38,547 nucleotides of DNA from an uncultured Cryomorphaceae bacterium (GCA_913060465.1 CAJXTR010000005.1:1-38547); one strand, 5' to 3'; counted from the stretch's first letter, positions 15,223 to 23,214 are shown. The notes: generated by a model not told the origin, from the letters alone. A program made the numbers and translations.

Positions 15223-15740
15223 TACCAGGTTCGGTCTTCAGGGCGCCCCCATTTACCATGAATTTTAAGCAATTGTTCTAATACATCGCGTACGCAACCT
15301 TGACCCCCAAGGACTGGGCTTACGTAATCTGCAATAGCTTTGATTTCTGGAGCCGCATCTTGGGGACAGCACGCGAGTCCACAGCGTTCCATTACATCGT
15401 AATCTGGCAGGTCATCACCCATGTAAAGAATTTCCTCATCGCTGAGGTCGTAGCACATCTTTAAGTCTTCATATGCCTCCATTTTATGAGAGGCGCGCAT
15501 GTAGATGTCCTTAATTCCCACCCCTTGTAGACGTTCTTTGACATCGGGTGAAGTTCCGCCGGTAATAATGGCCATGCGGATACCATTACGCACCGCGAGC
15601 TGCAGTGCATAGCCGTCTTTGCTATGCATTTTACGCACGGGTTCCGCTCCAGGAATAAGGAGTATTTCGCCATTGGTTAGGACGCCGTCAACGTCCAATA
15701 CTACTGTGGTGATGTTGGCAAACTTCTCTTTGTAATTCAT
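15222..15740 (-). CDS. kdsC: KdsC-like HAD phosphatase (Kdo-8-phosphate phosphatase)
   Basis: A 172-residue C0-type HAD phosphatase, the size of KdsC. Motif I is LDVDGVLTNG near residue 15, motif II is IITGG, and motif III is MGDDLPD. The C-terminal GGQGCVRDVLEQLL matches KdsC, where the C-terminal tail helps build the tetramer active site. KdsC removes phosphate from Kdo-8-phosphate for lipopolysaccharide synthesis, which agrees with an LPS-bearing cell and with lpxB in this window. It overlaps the DUF2520 gene by 4 bases and maf by 1. Confidence 0.88.
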   Translation of the reverse strand: MNYKEKFANITTVVLDVDGVLTNGEILLIPGAEPVRKMHSKDGYALQLAVRNGIRMAIITGGTSPDVKERLQGVGIKDIYMRASHKMEAYEDLKMCYDLSDEEILYMGDDLPDYDVMERCGLACCPQDAAPEIKAIADYVSPVLGGQGCVRDVLEQLLKIHGKWGRPEDRTW

Positions 15741-16435
15741 CGGTTATGCGTGTTATGAATGCTGTCGCTCAGTAATTGATAGAGCGACCTTAGTTCTTCG
15801 TCTTGGATTTTTGAAAGGTGTGCTTCGATGGTGCTCCGATCGCCGCGTATTGCGGGACCTGTTTGGGCATTAATTGGACCCAGTTGAATAGCTTTTTCAG
15901 GACCTTGACGCATAATAGCGAACAAAGTTTCTACGGGAACATTGTGTTGCGTCGCATGGTCGAATGCAAGGGTGTATAGGTGATTCGTGAAGTTGTTGAC
16001 CAAAACTGCGCTAACGTGGAGTTGATTACGGCCGGCACTTGATACCTCAAAAACCTTCTCGGTAAGTTGGGTGGCCAATTCCTTTAACAAGCCCAGGTCT
16101 TCCGTGCTGTTTGCTTCGAGTAAAATTGGGATTTGGGACCAATTCACTTCTGCATCCTTCGAAAAACTATACAGTGGATAGAATACACCTGATCGATTGT
16201 TGTCTTGCATCGGCACTGCGCCAGCGGTGTGCACGACGAGTTTGTTTTCGGGAAGTTGTTCGCAAACCCGAGCAACACTATCGTCGGGAACACAAACCAT
16301 GATAAGGTCACAAGCCTCAGGTATAATTAAGTCACGCCCAACAGGGTGAACCGTTGCAATACCTTCTAATGCCTTCTGCAGATGATGGCCAACGTTTCCG
16401 TTGCCGACAATGGCGATATGAAGGCCAGCCTGCAT
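15737..16435 (-). CDS. Rossmann-fold DUF2520 protein
   Basis: A 232-residue protein with a dinucleotide-binding N terminus (IAIVGNGNVGHHL), DLIMVCVPDDSV, VVHTAGAVP and GVFYPLYSFSKD. The C-terminal helical DUF2520 domain has VLVNNFTNHLYTLAF and GPAIRGDRSTIEAHL. It resembles F420-dependent/ProC-like reductases, but the substrate is unknown. The ATG follows the ccmF stop without a gap and its stop overlaps kdsC in the ATGA manner, so it is translationally linked to both. In Bacteroidota this gene is commonly found beside kdsC and maf. Confidence 0.88.
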   Translation of the reverse strand: MQAGLHIAIVGNGNVGHHLQKALEGIATVHPVGRDLIIPEACDLIMVCVPDDSVARVCEQLPENKLVVHTAGAVPMQDNNRSGVFYPLYSFSKDAEVNWSQIPILLEANSTEDLGLLKELATQLTEKVFEVSSAGRNQLHVSAVLVNNFTNHLYTLAFDHATQHNVPVETLFAIMRQGPEKAIQLGPINAQTGPAIRGDRSTIEAHLSKIQDEELRSLYQLLSDSIHNTHNR

Positions 16436-18844
16436 TTATGCTTTGTTTCTTTTAGATCGCTGAGCAATGGCAATTCCCGTACCCACAGCCATTAAAATAG
16501 ATCCGAGCCACAATAGATTAATCCATGGGAATACTTCAGCCTTCACTAGGATGAAAGGTACTTCCGCTTCAGTGTGTTCGCTCGCAACGATAACTGGCTT
16601 GTTGGTTTCGTAGTTGATTCGATCAAAGCTGAATTTGAGCCCCAATTCTTTGATTTCGGCATCTACATGTTGCGCTTGGTCACCTTGTACGGCGTAAATA
16701 GGCATGACTTTGTAGCTGCTATCTTCTAGTGTCGTAATTGTAAGGCCTGCTCCTAAGACAATATAATCTGGACCGCCTGCAGCCTTCGGTGCATCGACCA
16801 CAAGGGTATCTAGTGTAAGCTGGTATTTTCCATACAAGAAGTGCGAATCACCGATATTGAGCTCTAGATCAAATTCATTTTTCCACTCGTCCGTGCCGCG
16901 TTCCTCTTCCGTGCGCAGGTCCGCATAGGTTACGTGTGTGTAGATGTCTCTGGTGAGCATGTGGCGTGTGCTTGGCTCCGCGACATTTCCCATGCGCTCG
17001 TTGAGCTGTATGCGTGGGCTGAGGTCAAAGACAGGCTGAAGCTTACCTTCTATTTCTTCAAAGAATTCAAGGTTGTAGTTGATGTAATATCCTTCTTCGG
17101 TTTGGTCCGACCAAGTGGCCCAGTATTGCCCCATTTGAACGGTGTCTCCAAGCGAAATAAGTAGGTTCTCATTTGCAGGGAAGTCTTCGTGAATGAAGGT
17201 TTTGTTTTGAGAGATGATGTCCTTGTTTGCATTACTTACAAGAGCCCCTGCGATCAGAAGTCCAAAGCCAAGGTGTGCCACAGAGGCGCCTGCAAAATTC
17301 CAACGGCCTTTGCCCCAGCGAATCCAAAACTCAAGGTTTGCTACAATGGCATAGTAACTGGTCCACAGAAGCGTTATGTACATAGGATTCCACATCTCCA
17401 GTGCCCAACTACTCAGCGCAGTAAGGAGGGTAGTTGTTACAAGTGTCAAGATTTGACGGGAGAAGAACAGTTTAGTGGAGGTTTGGCGGTACGAAAGGAA
17501 TTGGCCCGCTCCGATAAGTAAAGTTATAATGATGGCAAACGGTACCTGTATGGCATTGTAGTGGGTGATAGGGTCGTTCAATACCTTATTTTCATCGTAC
17601 AAGTGCACCAAACCTTCTGGTCCGAACAGCTTGTTGAATACGGGGTATGAGGTGCTCAGGGTAATTTGCAATCCGCTAATAAGCAGAACAAGTGCGCCTA
17701 TGAACATCCAGAATTCGCGGCTGTCCATACGATCCTCTTTTTCTTTTTTCGGAAGGCCTTTGTATCGCGCTATAAGCAGCGCTAAGCTGCCGATAGTGAA
17801 GAAGAGGAGGTAAATGAGTAATTGGCCACTTAAGCCTAGGTCGACGAAAGCATGTACCGAACTATCTCCTAAAATACCAGAGCGGGTCAGGAAAGTAGAG
17901 TAGAGTACCAGCAAAAACGTGATAATCAATAAGAACATCACAGAAGGCATGACCCCGCCTTTGTTCTTTTGAATTAATAAGAGGTGTGTTCCTGCTGCCA
18001 TGGTGAGCCAAGGCACTAATGATGTGTTTTCTACAGGATCCCAAGCCCAGAAGCCACCGAAGCTCAAGGCTTCATAAGCCCAAGCACCACCCATTAGAAT
18101 ACCAACACCTAAGATGCCTACAGAAAAGACACTCCATAGAAGCGCACTGTTGATCCAGGTCTTGTAGTCTTTGCGTAAAAGCCCGGCAATAGCATAACTA
18201 AATGGTACAAGTGTGGATGCAAACCCTAAGAAGAGTGTAGGAGGGTGAATGGTCATCCAGTAGTTCTGGAGTAATGGGTTCAAGCCCGAGCCGTCCATGA
18301 AATTCGGGAAACGGGTGAGGTAGTCAGCAAACTGAGTCCAGGGCAAGCCTAGGTTTTCCTTGAGTTCACGTACTAGGTTGAAGGGGCTATAACCGAGTTG
18401 AAAATCGCCGATCCAAATGCCGAGAATCATGCTGACAAGAAAAGCTTGAACCGCAGCAAAAACCCCAACGACAGGTCCTTCAAAGGATTTCGCAGTGTAG
18501 GTTAATATCCAGCCTAAGACGGCATTCCAGAACATCCACAACAAGAAAGACCCTTCTTGTCCTTCCCAAAAAGCTGAGAATAAATAACGCGGCGGGAGGT
18601 CTAGCGAGGTATGCTTCCATACATAGTCAAACTCGAAGTAGTGGTTCGCCATGATGAAAAATAAGGTGCCGATGAGTCCAAAAAGCGTTGTGGCATGGAT
18701 TCTAAAGGCCAAGCGTCCCAATGTTTTCCATTGTTCTCCCTTTGAGTAATAGGCAAAGGTGGATAGCAATGCAAAGACAAAAGAAAAGGCCGTCAATCCT
18801 CTTCCGAGTTCAGCGGCCCAAATGTGTTCTCCAACGTAATTCAT
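16436..18844 (-). CDS. ccmF: CcmF-type cytochrome c heme lyase subunit
   Basis: An 802-residue polytopic inner-membrane protein. CcmF takes heme from holo-CcmE and helps attach it to apocytochromes c on the periplasmic side. Evidence: FWEGQEGSFLLW at residues 92-103, LNPLLQNYWMTIHPPTLFLG (188-207) and the tryptophan-rich WWD motif GGFWAWDPVENTSLVPW (263-279). About 14 transmembrane segments occupy residues 1-560. A periplasmic domain of roughly 200 residues (about 565-770) and a final membrane helix with a basic tail follow. It is longer than E. coli CcmF (about 650) because of this domain. It follows ccmE by 5 bases. Confidence 0.93.
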   Translation of the reverse strand: MNYVGEHIWAAELGRGLTAFSFVFALLSTFAYYSKGEQWKTLGRLAFRIHATTLFGLIGTLFFIMANHYFEFDYVWKHTSLDLPPRYLFSAFWEGQEGSFLLWMFWNAVLGWILTYTAKSFEGPVVGVFAAVQAFLVSMILGIWIGDFQLGYSPFNLVRELKENLGLPWTQFADYLTRFPNFMDGSGLNPLLQNYWMTIHPPTLFLGFASTLVPFSYAIAGLLRKDYKTWINSALLWSVFSVGILGVGILMGGAWAYEALSFGGFWAWDPVENTSLVPWLTMAAGTHLLLIQKNKGGVMPSVMFLLIITFLLVLYSTFLTRSGILGDSSVHAFVDLGLSGQLLIYLLFFTIGSLALLIARYKGLPKKEKEDRMDSREFWMFIGALVLLISGLQITLSTSYPVFNKLFGPEGLVHLYDENKVLNDPITHYNAIQVPFAIIITLLIGAGQFLSYRQTSTKLFFSRQILTLVTTTLLTALSSWALEMWNPMYITLLWTSYYAIVANLEFWIRWGKGRWNFAGASVAHLGFGLLIAGALVSNANKDIISQNKTFIHEDFPANENLLISLGDTVQMGQYWATWSDQTEEGYYINYNLEFFEEIEGKLQPVFDLSPRIQLNERMGNVAEPSTRHMLTRDIYTHVTYADLRTEEERGTDEWKNEFDLELNIGDSHFLYGKYQLTLDTLVVDAPKAAGGPDYIVLGAGLTITTLEDSSYKVMPIYAVQGDQAQHVDAEIKELGLKFSFDRINYETNKPVIVASEHTEAEVPFILVKAEVFPWINLLWLGSILMAVGTGIAIAQRSKRNKA

Positions 18845-18849
18845 AGGGG

Positions 18850-19251
18850 TTATTTGTAAATCTTGTCCGAATCCACTTCGTTTTGTTCGTTGTATTTAGA
18901 CGGACATTTCATGAGGATATCTGTTGCCACAAATGCAGAGTCGGTGGCATATCCCGTCATGGTGATTTCTTCTGAGCGCTCGAAATCTTGCGGCTTGGGT
19001 TGGTTATAGACGACAAGACTTTCATTGCCTTTTTTATCCTTGGCCATAAAGCGCAATGTCACCGTTTTCGGATCGAAATCCATAGGCGCATCAAGGTTCA
19101 AGTAACCGATAACCGTGGTGATTTCCCCTTGCTTGTCTGTAGCATCAGCAAAACTACTGTAGGTAGCGCTGTTTCCTAGCTTCACGAGAGTGTAACCGAT
19201 GAGTACCGCAATAGCGATTATGATGGCAATCTGGTTATTTTTCATTTTCAA
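18850..19251 (-). CDS. ccmE: CcmE heme chaperone, CXXXY type
   Basis: A 133-residue membrane-anchored protein: one N-terminal helix (AIIIAIAVLIGY) and an OB-fold periplasmic domain. CcmE binds heme covalently and passes it to CcmF. The usual heme-binding His of HXXXY is replaced by Cys: KCPSKY at residues 115-120, giving C116-P-S-K-Y120. The CXXXY form is known from some sulfate reducers and archaea with a reduced Ccm system (System I*). The start may be the ATG at 19251 or the one at 19245; both overlap the ccmD-like gene. Confidence 0.9.
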   Translation of the reverse strand: MKMKNNQIAIIIAIAVLIGYTLVKLGNSATYSSFADATDKQGEITTVIGYLNLDAPMDFDPKTVTLRFMAKDKKGNESLVVYNQPKPQDFERSEEITMTGYATDSAFVATDILMKCPSKYNEQNEVDSDKIYK

Positions 19252-19423
19252 TCTTGGTGATTTTACGGTCCAATTGGAATAAGTATGCCGCCAATCCTAC
19301 AAAGATGATTCCAATGACAGCGATGACCACATAAATTTTGCCCTCGCTGTACATGGCGTTCTCTTGTTGTGCCCAGCCCATTGCAGGCATTGCAAAGGCA
19401 AGTAGTGTTGATAGTTTTCTCAT
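19235..19423 (-). CDS. ccmD: Small CcmD-family membrane protein
   Basis: A 62-residue protein with two hydrophobic segments: an N-terminal signal-like stretch (LLAFAMPAMGWAQ) and a membrane helix (IYVVIAVIGIIFVGLAAYLF), ending in a charged tail (DRKITKIENEK). Size, topology and position between ccmC and ccmE fit CcmD, which helps release holo-CcmE from CcmABC. Unlike E. coli CcmD it carries an added signal-like N terminus, as in other Bacteroidota. It overlaps ccmC by 4 bases. Confidence 0.82.
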   Translation of the reverse strand: MRKLSTLLAFAMPAMGWAQQENAMYSEGKIYVVIAVIGIIFVGLAAYLFQLDRKITKIENEK

Positions 19424-20067
19424 GATTGTAAGACTCTTAATCTATAACGCAAAGAGGCGATCCATGTTCCTACCAAAATCCATCCTAGGACGGCGGGGTA
19501 GAAGACTGCTCGCAATCTATTATCCAGATCATAGCTATTAAAACCTGGGTTTCCACCGTTTCCTGGATGGAGACTGTCGGTCATTCTAGGAAGGATGCCA
19601 ATGAATACAATCATCATCACAAAGGCAAAGATGTTGTAAACGGCCGCCACACGTGCGCGTTTGCGTTCGTCATCTATGCTGTTGCGCAAGACGAAGTACG
19701 CCAGGTAAATCAAAATTGTAATCGCGGTGCCATTGAGCTTTGGGTCATTTGTCCACCATGCACCCCATGTGAACTTCGCCCATACCATACCGGTAAAAAG
19801 CCCCATAAACGAGAAGAACATGCCTGTCTCGGCCAAGGAAATGCTGCGCGTGTCTTTGCTCAAAGAATCGGTCCCTAAAAAACGGATGGCATTCCAAAAG
19901 CTCGCAGCCATCATTGCGACCATGGCGAACCACATGCTCACATGGTAAAAGAGGTTTCGAATGCTTTGCTCAATGATGGGAAGGTTCGGGATTTCAGTTA
20001 GTAGCCCATAGACTAAACTGTAGGCGACTAATACTAATCCGAGAATCTTGTAAATACGTCCTTTCAT
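19420..20067 (-). CDS. ccmC: CcmC heme-handling membrane protein
   Basis: A 215-residue protein from the ATG at 20067; the longer frame begins with TTG 20088 inside ccmB. Six hydrophobic segments are visible. The tryptophan-rich WGAWWTNDPKL motif is at residues 101-111, with a conserved His (YHVSMW, His42) and another His (DSLHPG) flanking it, as in CcmC. CcmC loads heme onto CcmE at the periplasmic face together with CcmD. It starts 8 bases after the ccmB stop and overlaps ccmD by 4 bases. Confidence 0.93.
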   Translation of the reverse strand: MKGRIYKILGLVLVAYSLVYGLLTEIPNLPIIEQSIRNLFYHVSMWFAMVAMMAASFWNAIRFLGTDSLSKDTRSISLAETGMFFSFMGLFTGMVWAKFTWGAWWTNDPKLNGTAITILIYLAYFVLRNSIDDERKRARVAAVYNIFAFVMMIVFIGILPRMTDSLHPGNGGNPGFNSYDLDNRLRAVFYPAVLGWILVGTWIASLRYRLRVLQS

Positions 20068-20075
20068 TCCTTCTA

Positions 20076-20729
20076 TTAATCTTGCCAAAGATACGGAAAG
20101 AGGAGGTAGGCAAGAAGCCCAATTCCCATATCTAATGCGGCTAATGCGCCAATCAAATTCGTTGCATCTGCAAGTTCCACACCCACAATGGCTTGGAGGT
20201 TCAAGGCACTGGTGAGTTGCAATACAGGAAAGAGCAATGGAATGGCCAGTATGGCACTCAAGGTTGCGTTGCCTTTTGTTCGCTGGGCGATGCCACTGGT
20301 CAAGGTCAAAACAACGCTAAATCCTATGGCACCTAGCAATAGCCCGATTATAAACAGGCCCGTGGAATACACAGGGTTGCCAAAGAATAGGCTGAAAAGT
20401 GCCCATGCTGCGCCGCTCAAGGCGATCATGTAGAGGCTGTTAAAAATGAGCTTTGCAACAATGGTTTGCTTTGCTGTGGCAATGTTTTGGTAATAGAAAA
20501 AGTATTGCTCGCTTTCAAATTCGAAGCTGCGCGAGGATAATTGGACCGTACCGAAGAAGACGACCACCCAGAGCAAGGTATTCCAAACGGCATCCGATGT
20601 ATTATTCCCGGTGAGTAGGTAAATCAAATACGCTACACCAAGCAAGTACAGGCCAAGTGAAAAGAGCACGTTGCTGTTGCGAACCTCTTGACGATAAAAT
20701 CGGGCCAGTAAATGCATTATTTTCTGCAT
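20076..20729 (-). CDS. ccmB: CcmB heme exporter membrane subunit
   Basis: A 217-residue membrane protein with six hydrophobic segments. The CcmB-typical parts are QLSSRSFEFESEQYFFYYQNI (family form: SxxFExE), TLSAILAIPLLFPVLQLTS and the final transmembrane helix. CcmB is the membrane partner of the ATPase CcmA, which is not in this window. It heads the run ccmB-C-D-E-F. An alternative start is Met5 at 20717. The promoter-like box at 20734-20741 lies just upstream. Confidence 0.9.
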   Translation of the reverse strand: MQKIMHLLARFYRQEVRNSNVLFSLGLYLLGVAYLIYLLTGNNTSDAVWNTLLWVVVFFGTVQLSSRSFEFESEQYFFYYQNIATAKQTIVAKLIFNSLYMIALSGAAWALFSLFFGNPVYSTGLFIIGLLLGAIGFSVVLTLTSGIAQRTKGNATLSAILAIPLLFPVLQLTSALNLQAIVGVELADATNLIGALAALDMGIGLLAYLLFPYLWQD

Positions 20730-20733
20730 AAAG

Positions 20734-20741
20734 CAAAATTA
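20734..20741 (-). promoter_or_regulatory. -7 element for the ccm operon
   Basis: On the minus strand TAATTTTG (20741 down to 20734) matches TANNTTTG exactly. It ends 4 bases before the ccmB ATG at 20729, which predicts a leaderless transcript, or a short leader if Met5 is used. No convincing -33 TTG is present at N19. Confidence 0.45.
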
Positions 20742-20789
20742 CATCAAACTATTCCTTGACCTTTGATGTTTATCAGAAAAACCCTAGAC

Positions 20790-21371
20790 ATGAAGAAAAT
20801 ATTTGCCCTATTCGCACTTTTTGCTCTTGCAGCATGTGGACAAACAGCAACACCTACTGAATCTAAAACCATGGCAATGATGGATGCACCGACTTCTTTT
20901 TACGATTTGCAGGCCTTGACTATTGATGGAAAGCCTTACGATTTTGGCCAATTGCGCGGCAAGCGAGTATTGATTGTTAATACCGCCTCTAAATGTGGGT
21001 ACACTCCCCAATATGAGGATCTAGAAAAATTACACCGCACTTATGGTGGCGATTCCTTTGTTATTCTAGGATTTCCTTCAAATGATTTTGGTTGGCAAGA
21101 ACCAGGTTCAGAGGAGGAAATTGCAAGCTTTTGTTCGAGCAAATATGATGTAACATTCCAAATGATGTCAAAGGTGAAAACCAGCGCTAAAAAAGGCGAT
21201 GACATTTACCAATGGTTATGTAATGCCGAGCGCAATGGTGTAAGTGATGCAAAAGTGAGTTGGAATTTCAACAAGTTTCTTGTGGATGAAAATGGCCAAT
21301 GGGTGGCACATTTCCCATCATCGACAGGTCCTATGAGCATGGAAATCACGACCTTTGCCTCAGGAAAATAA
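20790..21371 (+). CDS. Glutathione-peroxidase-type thiol peroxidase, lipoprotein
   Basis: A 193-residue protein from the ATG at 20790, which gives a lipoprotein signal with Cys16 (FALAAC). The Gpx fold shows NTASKCGYTPQY with peroxidatic Cys69, the FPSNDFGWQEPG loop with Gln103, and WNFNKFLV with Trp158 and Asn159. The Cys of the classic FPCNQF loop is Ser97. Cys115 in EEIASFCSSKY corresponds to the resolving Cys of thioredoxin-dependent Gpx such as yeast Gpx3. A thiol/thioredoxin-linked peroxidase in the periplasm or outer envelope is likely. It is followed after 4 bases by bshB1. Confidence 0.88.
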   Translation: MKKIFALFALFALAACGQTATPTESKTMAMMDAPTSFYDLQALTIDGKPYDFGQLRGKRVLIVNTASKCGYTPQYEDLEKLHRTYGGDSFVILGFPSNDFGWQEPGSEEEIASFCSSKYDVTFQMMSKVKTSAKKGDDIYQWLCNAERNGVSDAKVSWNFNKFLVDENGQWVAHFPSSTGPMSMEITTFASGK

Positions 21372-21375
21372 GCAT

Positions 21376-22092
21376 ATGAAGTTAGACATATTGGCTTTCG
21401 GTGCCCATCCCGATGATGTGGAGTTGGGTGCTGGAGGAATGTTGGCAACGCATGCCATGCGTGGTCAAAAGGTAGGTATTGTTGACCTGACACGCGGTGA
21501 AATGGGTACCCGTGGTACGCCTGAGATACGCGATGTTGAGGCAAAGAATGCTGCTGAAATTCTAGGCTGTGTTGTTCGTGAGAATTTAGGCATGCCTGAT
21601 GGTATGATTTCTTTTGATCATCAGGCGCAACTTCAGGTTGCCCGTTTGATAAGAAAATACCAGCCAACCGTAGTCATTATGAATGCGCCAACGGACCGTC
21701 ATCCAGACCATGGTAGGGCTTCTACTTTAGTGGAAGAGGCCTGCTTTATCAGTGGCTTACATAAAATTGAATTGTTTGATGGAACGGAGTCGCTGGCTCC
21801 TTGGCGTCCAAAGCAGATGTATAAGTACCTTCAGTTTTACAATTTAAATCCTGATTTAATCGTAGATATTAGTGCGGGATTTGAGGCAAAAATTGCAAGT
21901 ATTAAAGCACATACGAGCCAATTCTATGATCCTAATTCGACAGAGCCAGAAACGGTAATTGCAAGTAAAGGATTTTTAGATTCTGTAATAGCTCGAGCAC
22001 AAGATTGGGGAAGGATCATTGGCGCGGAATACGCTGAACCCCTGATTACAGTGCGTCATGTGGGTGTTGAAGATTTAATGTCTTTAAGATAA
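21376..22092 (+). CDS. bshB1: Bacillithiol biosynthesis deacetylase BshB1 type
   Basis: A 238-residue PIG-L/LmbE-type deacetylase, the usual size, started at ATG 21376 to give MKLDILAFGAHPDDVELG. The zinc ligands are in AHPDDVELG (His11, Asp14) and DRHPDHGRAS (His112). Family marks GEMGTRG, NLGMPDG and AHTSQF point to BshB1, which removes acetate from GlcNAc-malate in bacillithiol synthesis. It follows the peroxidase gene by 4 bases. Bacillithiol is known in some Bacteroidota; bshA and bshC are not in this window. Confidence 0.9.
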   Translation: MKLDILAFGAHPDDVELGAGGMLATHAMRGQKVGIVDLTRGEMGTRGTPEIRDVEAKNAAEILGCVVRENLGMPDGMISFDHQAQLQVARLIRKYQPTVVIMNAPTDRHPDHGRASTLVEEACFISGLHKIELFDGTESLAPWRPKQMYKYLQFYNLNPDLIVDISAGFEAKIASIKAHTSQFYDPNSTEPETVIASKGFLDSVIARAQDWGRIIGAEYAEPLITVRHVGVEDLMSLR

Positions 22093-22134
22093 TGTCTCGA
22101 TTGAGATTCATGAAAAAGTTTAAATAATTCGTGT

Positions 22135-22142
22135 TATTTTTG
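22135..22142 (+). promoter_or_regulatory. -7 element for the 72-residue protein gene
   Basis: TATTTTTG matches TANNTTTG exactly and leaves a leader of about 28 bases before ATG 22175. A -33 TTG at the usual spacing is not evident. The 82-base gap after bshB1 otherwise holds only AT-rich sequence. Confidence 0.45.
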
Positions 22143-22174
22143 ACATGCATATTTAATCAAAACACACATTTTTT

Positions 22175-22393
22175 ATGAAGCCAAAGGCACTAGTGGAACA
22201 CATCCGCGAAAACCAAAACAACAACAAGACACTAAAGTCGTTGTTTGCGTCTCAGTTCTTAGGTAAATTCACTGAAGATGAGTTGGCAGGTTTGAAGCGT
22301 TCTATCGAAAAAGAAATCACGCGTCGTCAGCAATCAGTTGTTGATGAAAAAATTGCCTTCCTACAGTCATTGGGTTACAAGATTGAGAAGTAA
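22175..22393 (+). CDS. Small basic helical protein, unknown function
   Basis: A 72-residue protein with no signal or membrane segment. It looks helical and rich in Lys, Glu and Gln: NQNNNKTLKSLFASQFLGKF, then FTEDELAGLKRSIEKEITRR and a C-terminal IAFLQSLGYKIEK. I do not recognise a family. It is framed as a single gene: a -7 box upstream and a strong terminator 24 bases downstream. The tidy transcription unit supports it as a real gene despite its size. Its Lys/Arg content could suit nucleic-acid or protein binding, but this is only a guess. Confidence 0.75.
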   Translation: MKPKALVEHIRENQNNNKTLKSLFASQFLGKFTEDELAGLKRSIEKEITRRQQSVVDEKIAFLQSLGYKIEK

Positions 22394-22416
22394 GTATTTC
22401 TGACCAAACCATAAAG

Positions 22417-22445
22417 AAAAACCCGCGCCGATGGCGCGGGTTTTT
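22417..22445. terminator. Bidirectional terminator after the small protein gene
   Basis: A perfect 13-base stem (arms 22417-22429 and 22433-22445, core CCCGCGCC) has a GAT loop, is preceded by an A-run and followed by seven T. It serves the plus-strand small gene and the minus-strand metallopeptidase gene. Confidence 0.94.
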
Positions 22446-22467
22446 TTGTGCAAATTTTTCCGGCTCT

Positions 22468-23151
22468 TTAGTCTCGGCTGCTGAGCAGTGAAATGTAGTA
22501 AGCTAGCTGTGCCATTGAAGCCAACGCTGCAACTAGGTAGGTGCGCGCAGCCCAGTTTAGGGCATCTGCCGCTTTCTCATGTTCTTGAGTGTTGATGGTT
22601 CCCGTAGTTGTTAACCAAGCAAGAGCTCTATTTGACGCATCATACTCCACCGGTAATGTAACCAAGGTAAAAGCGGTGATGGCTGATTGAGAAACAATCA
22701 ATACCCAGATGATCGTATCAAAACTGAATAAATTCAAAAGACCAAAACCTAAGAACATGGACCACATAACGATGTTCATGATTTTTCCGCTCGCATTTGC
22801 CAATGGAACCAATTGTGAACGCATATCAAGCCATTTGTAGCCGACAGCATGCTGAACGGCATGGCCTACCTCGTGTGCTGCTACGGCAGCTGCACTTACA
22901 CTGCGTCCACTATATACCTCAGGGCTGAGATTTACGGTCTTATCAATGGGATTGTAGTGGTCGGTTAGTTTGCCTGGTACGCTTTGAATACGCACATCAG
23001 TGATGTTGTGATCGTCTAACATTTTTTGTGCAATCTCAGCGCCACTAAGGCCATTGCTCAAGGCTTCTTGAGAATATTTCTTGAATTTTGACTTTAATCG
23101 GGCCTGGACAACAAAGCCTAAAACCACGAAAAGAATAATAAGTACAAACAT
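22468..23151 (-). CDS. YugP-type membrane zinc metallopeptidase
   Basis: A 227-residue protein of the neutral zinc metallopeptidase (YugP, Zn_peptidase_2) family. One N-terminal membrane helix is followed by the zinc motif HEVGH at residues 93-97 (AAHEVGHAVQHAVGY), with the preceding LSPEVYSGRSVSAAAVAAHE typical of the family. Two or three further hydrophobic segments follow (IMNIVMWSMFLGFGLLNLF and after), with VEYDASNRAL. The substrate is unknown. It is monocistronic, divergent from surE and convergent with the small protein gene. Confidence 0.9.
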   Translation of the reverse strand: MFVLIILFVVLGFVVQARLKSKFKKYSQEALSNGLSGAEIAQKMLDDHNITDVRIQSVPGKLTDHYNPIDKTVNLSPEVYSGRSVSAAAVAAHEVGHAVQHAVGYKWLDMRSQLVPLANASGKIMNIVMWSMFLGFGLLNLFSFDTIIWVLIVSQSAITAFTLVTLPVEYDASNRALAWLTTTGTINTQEHEKAADALNWAARTYLVAALASMAQLAYYISLLSSRD

Positions 23152-23214
23152 TTTGGTGTTATAAAGTTGTTCGGATTCAAATAAACAAAATTTATGCCTC
23201 TGCGCAGCATAATG

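Noticed and set aside
21206-21667. A 153-residue open frame on the minus strand, rich in His and Gln
   Set aside because: Shadow of the peroxidase and bshB1 genes; composition is not protein-like.
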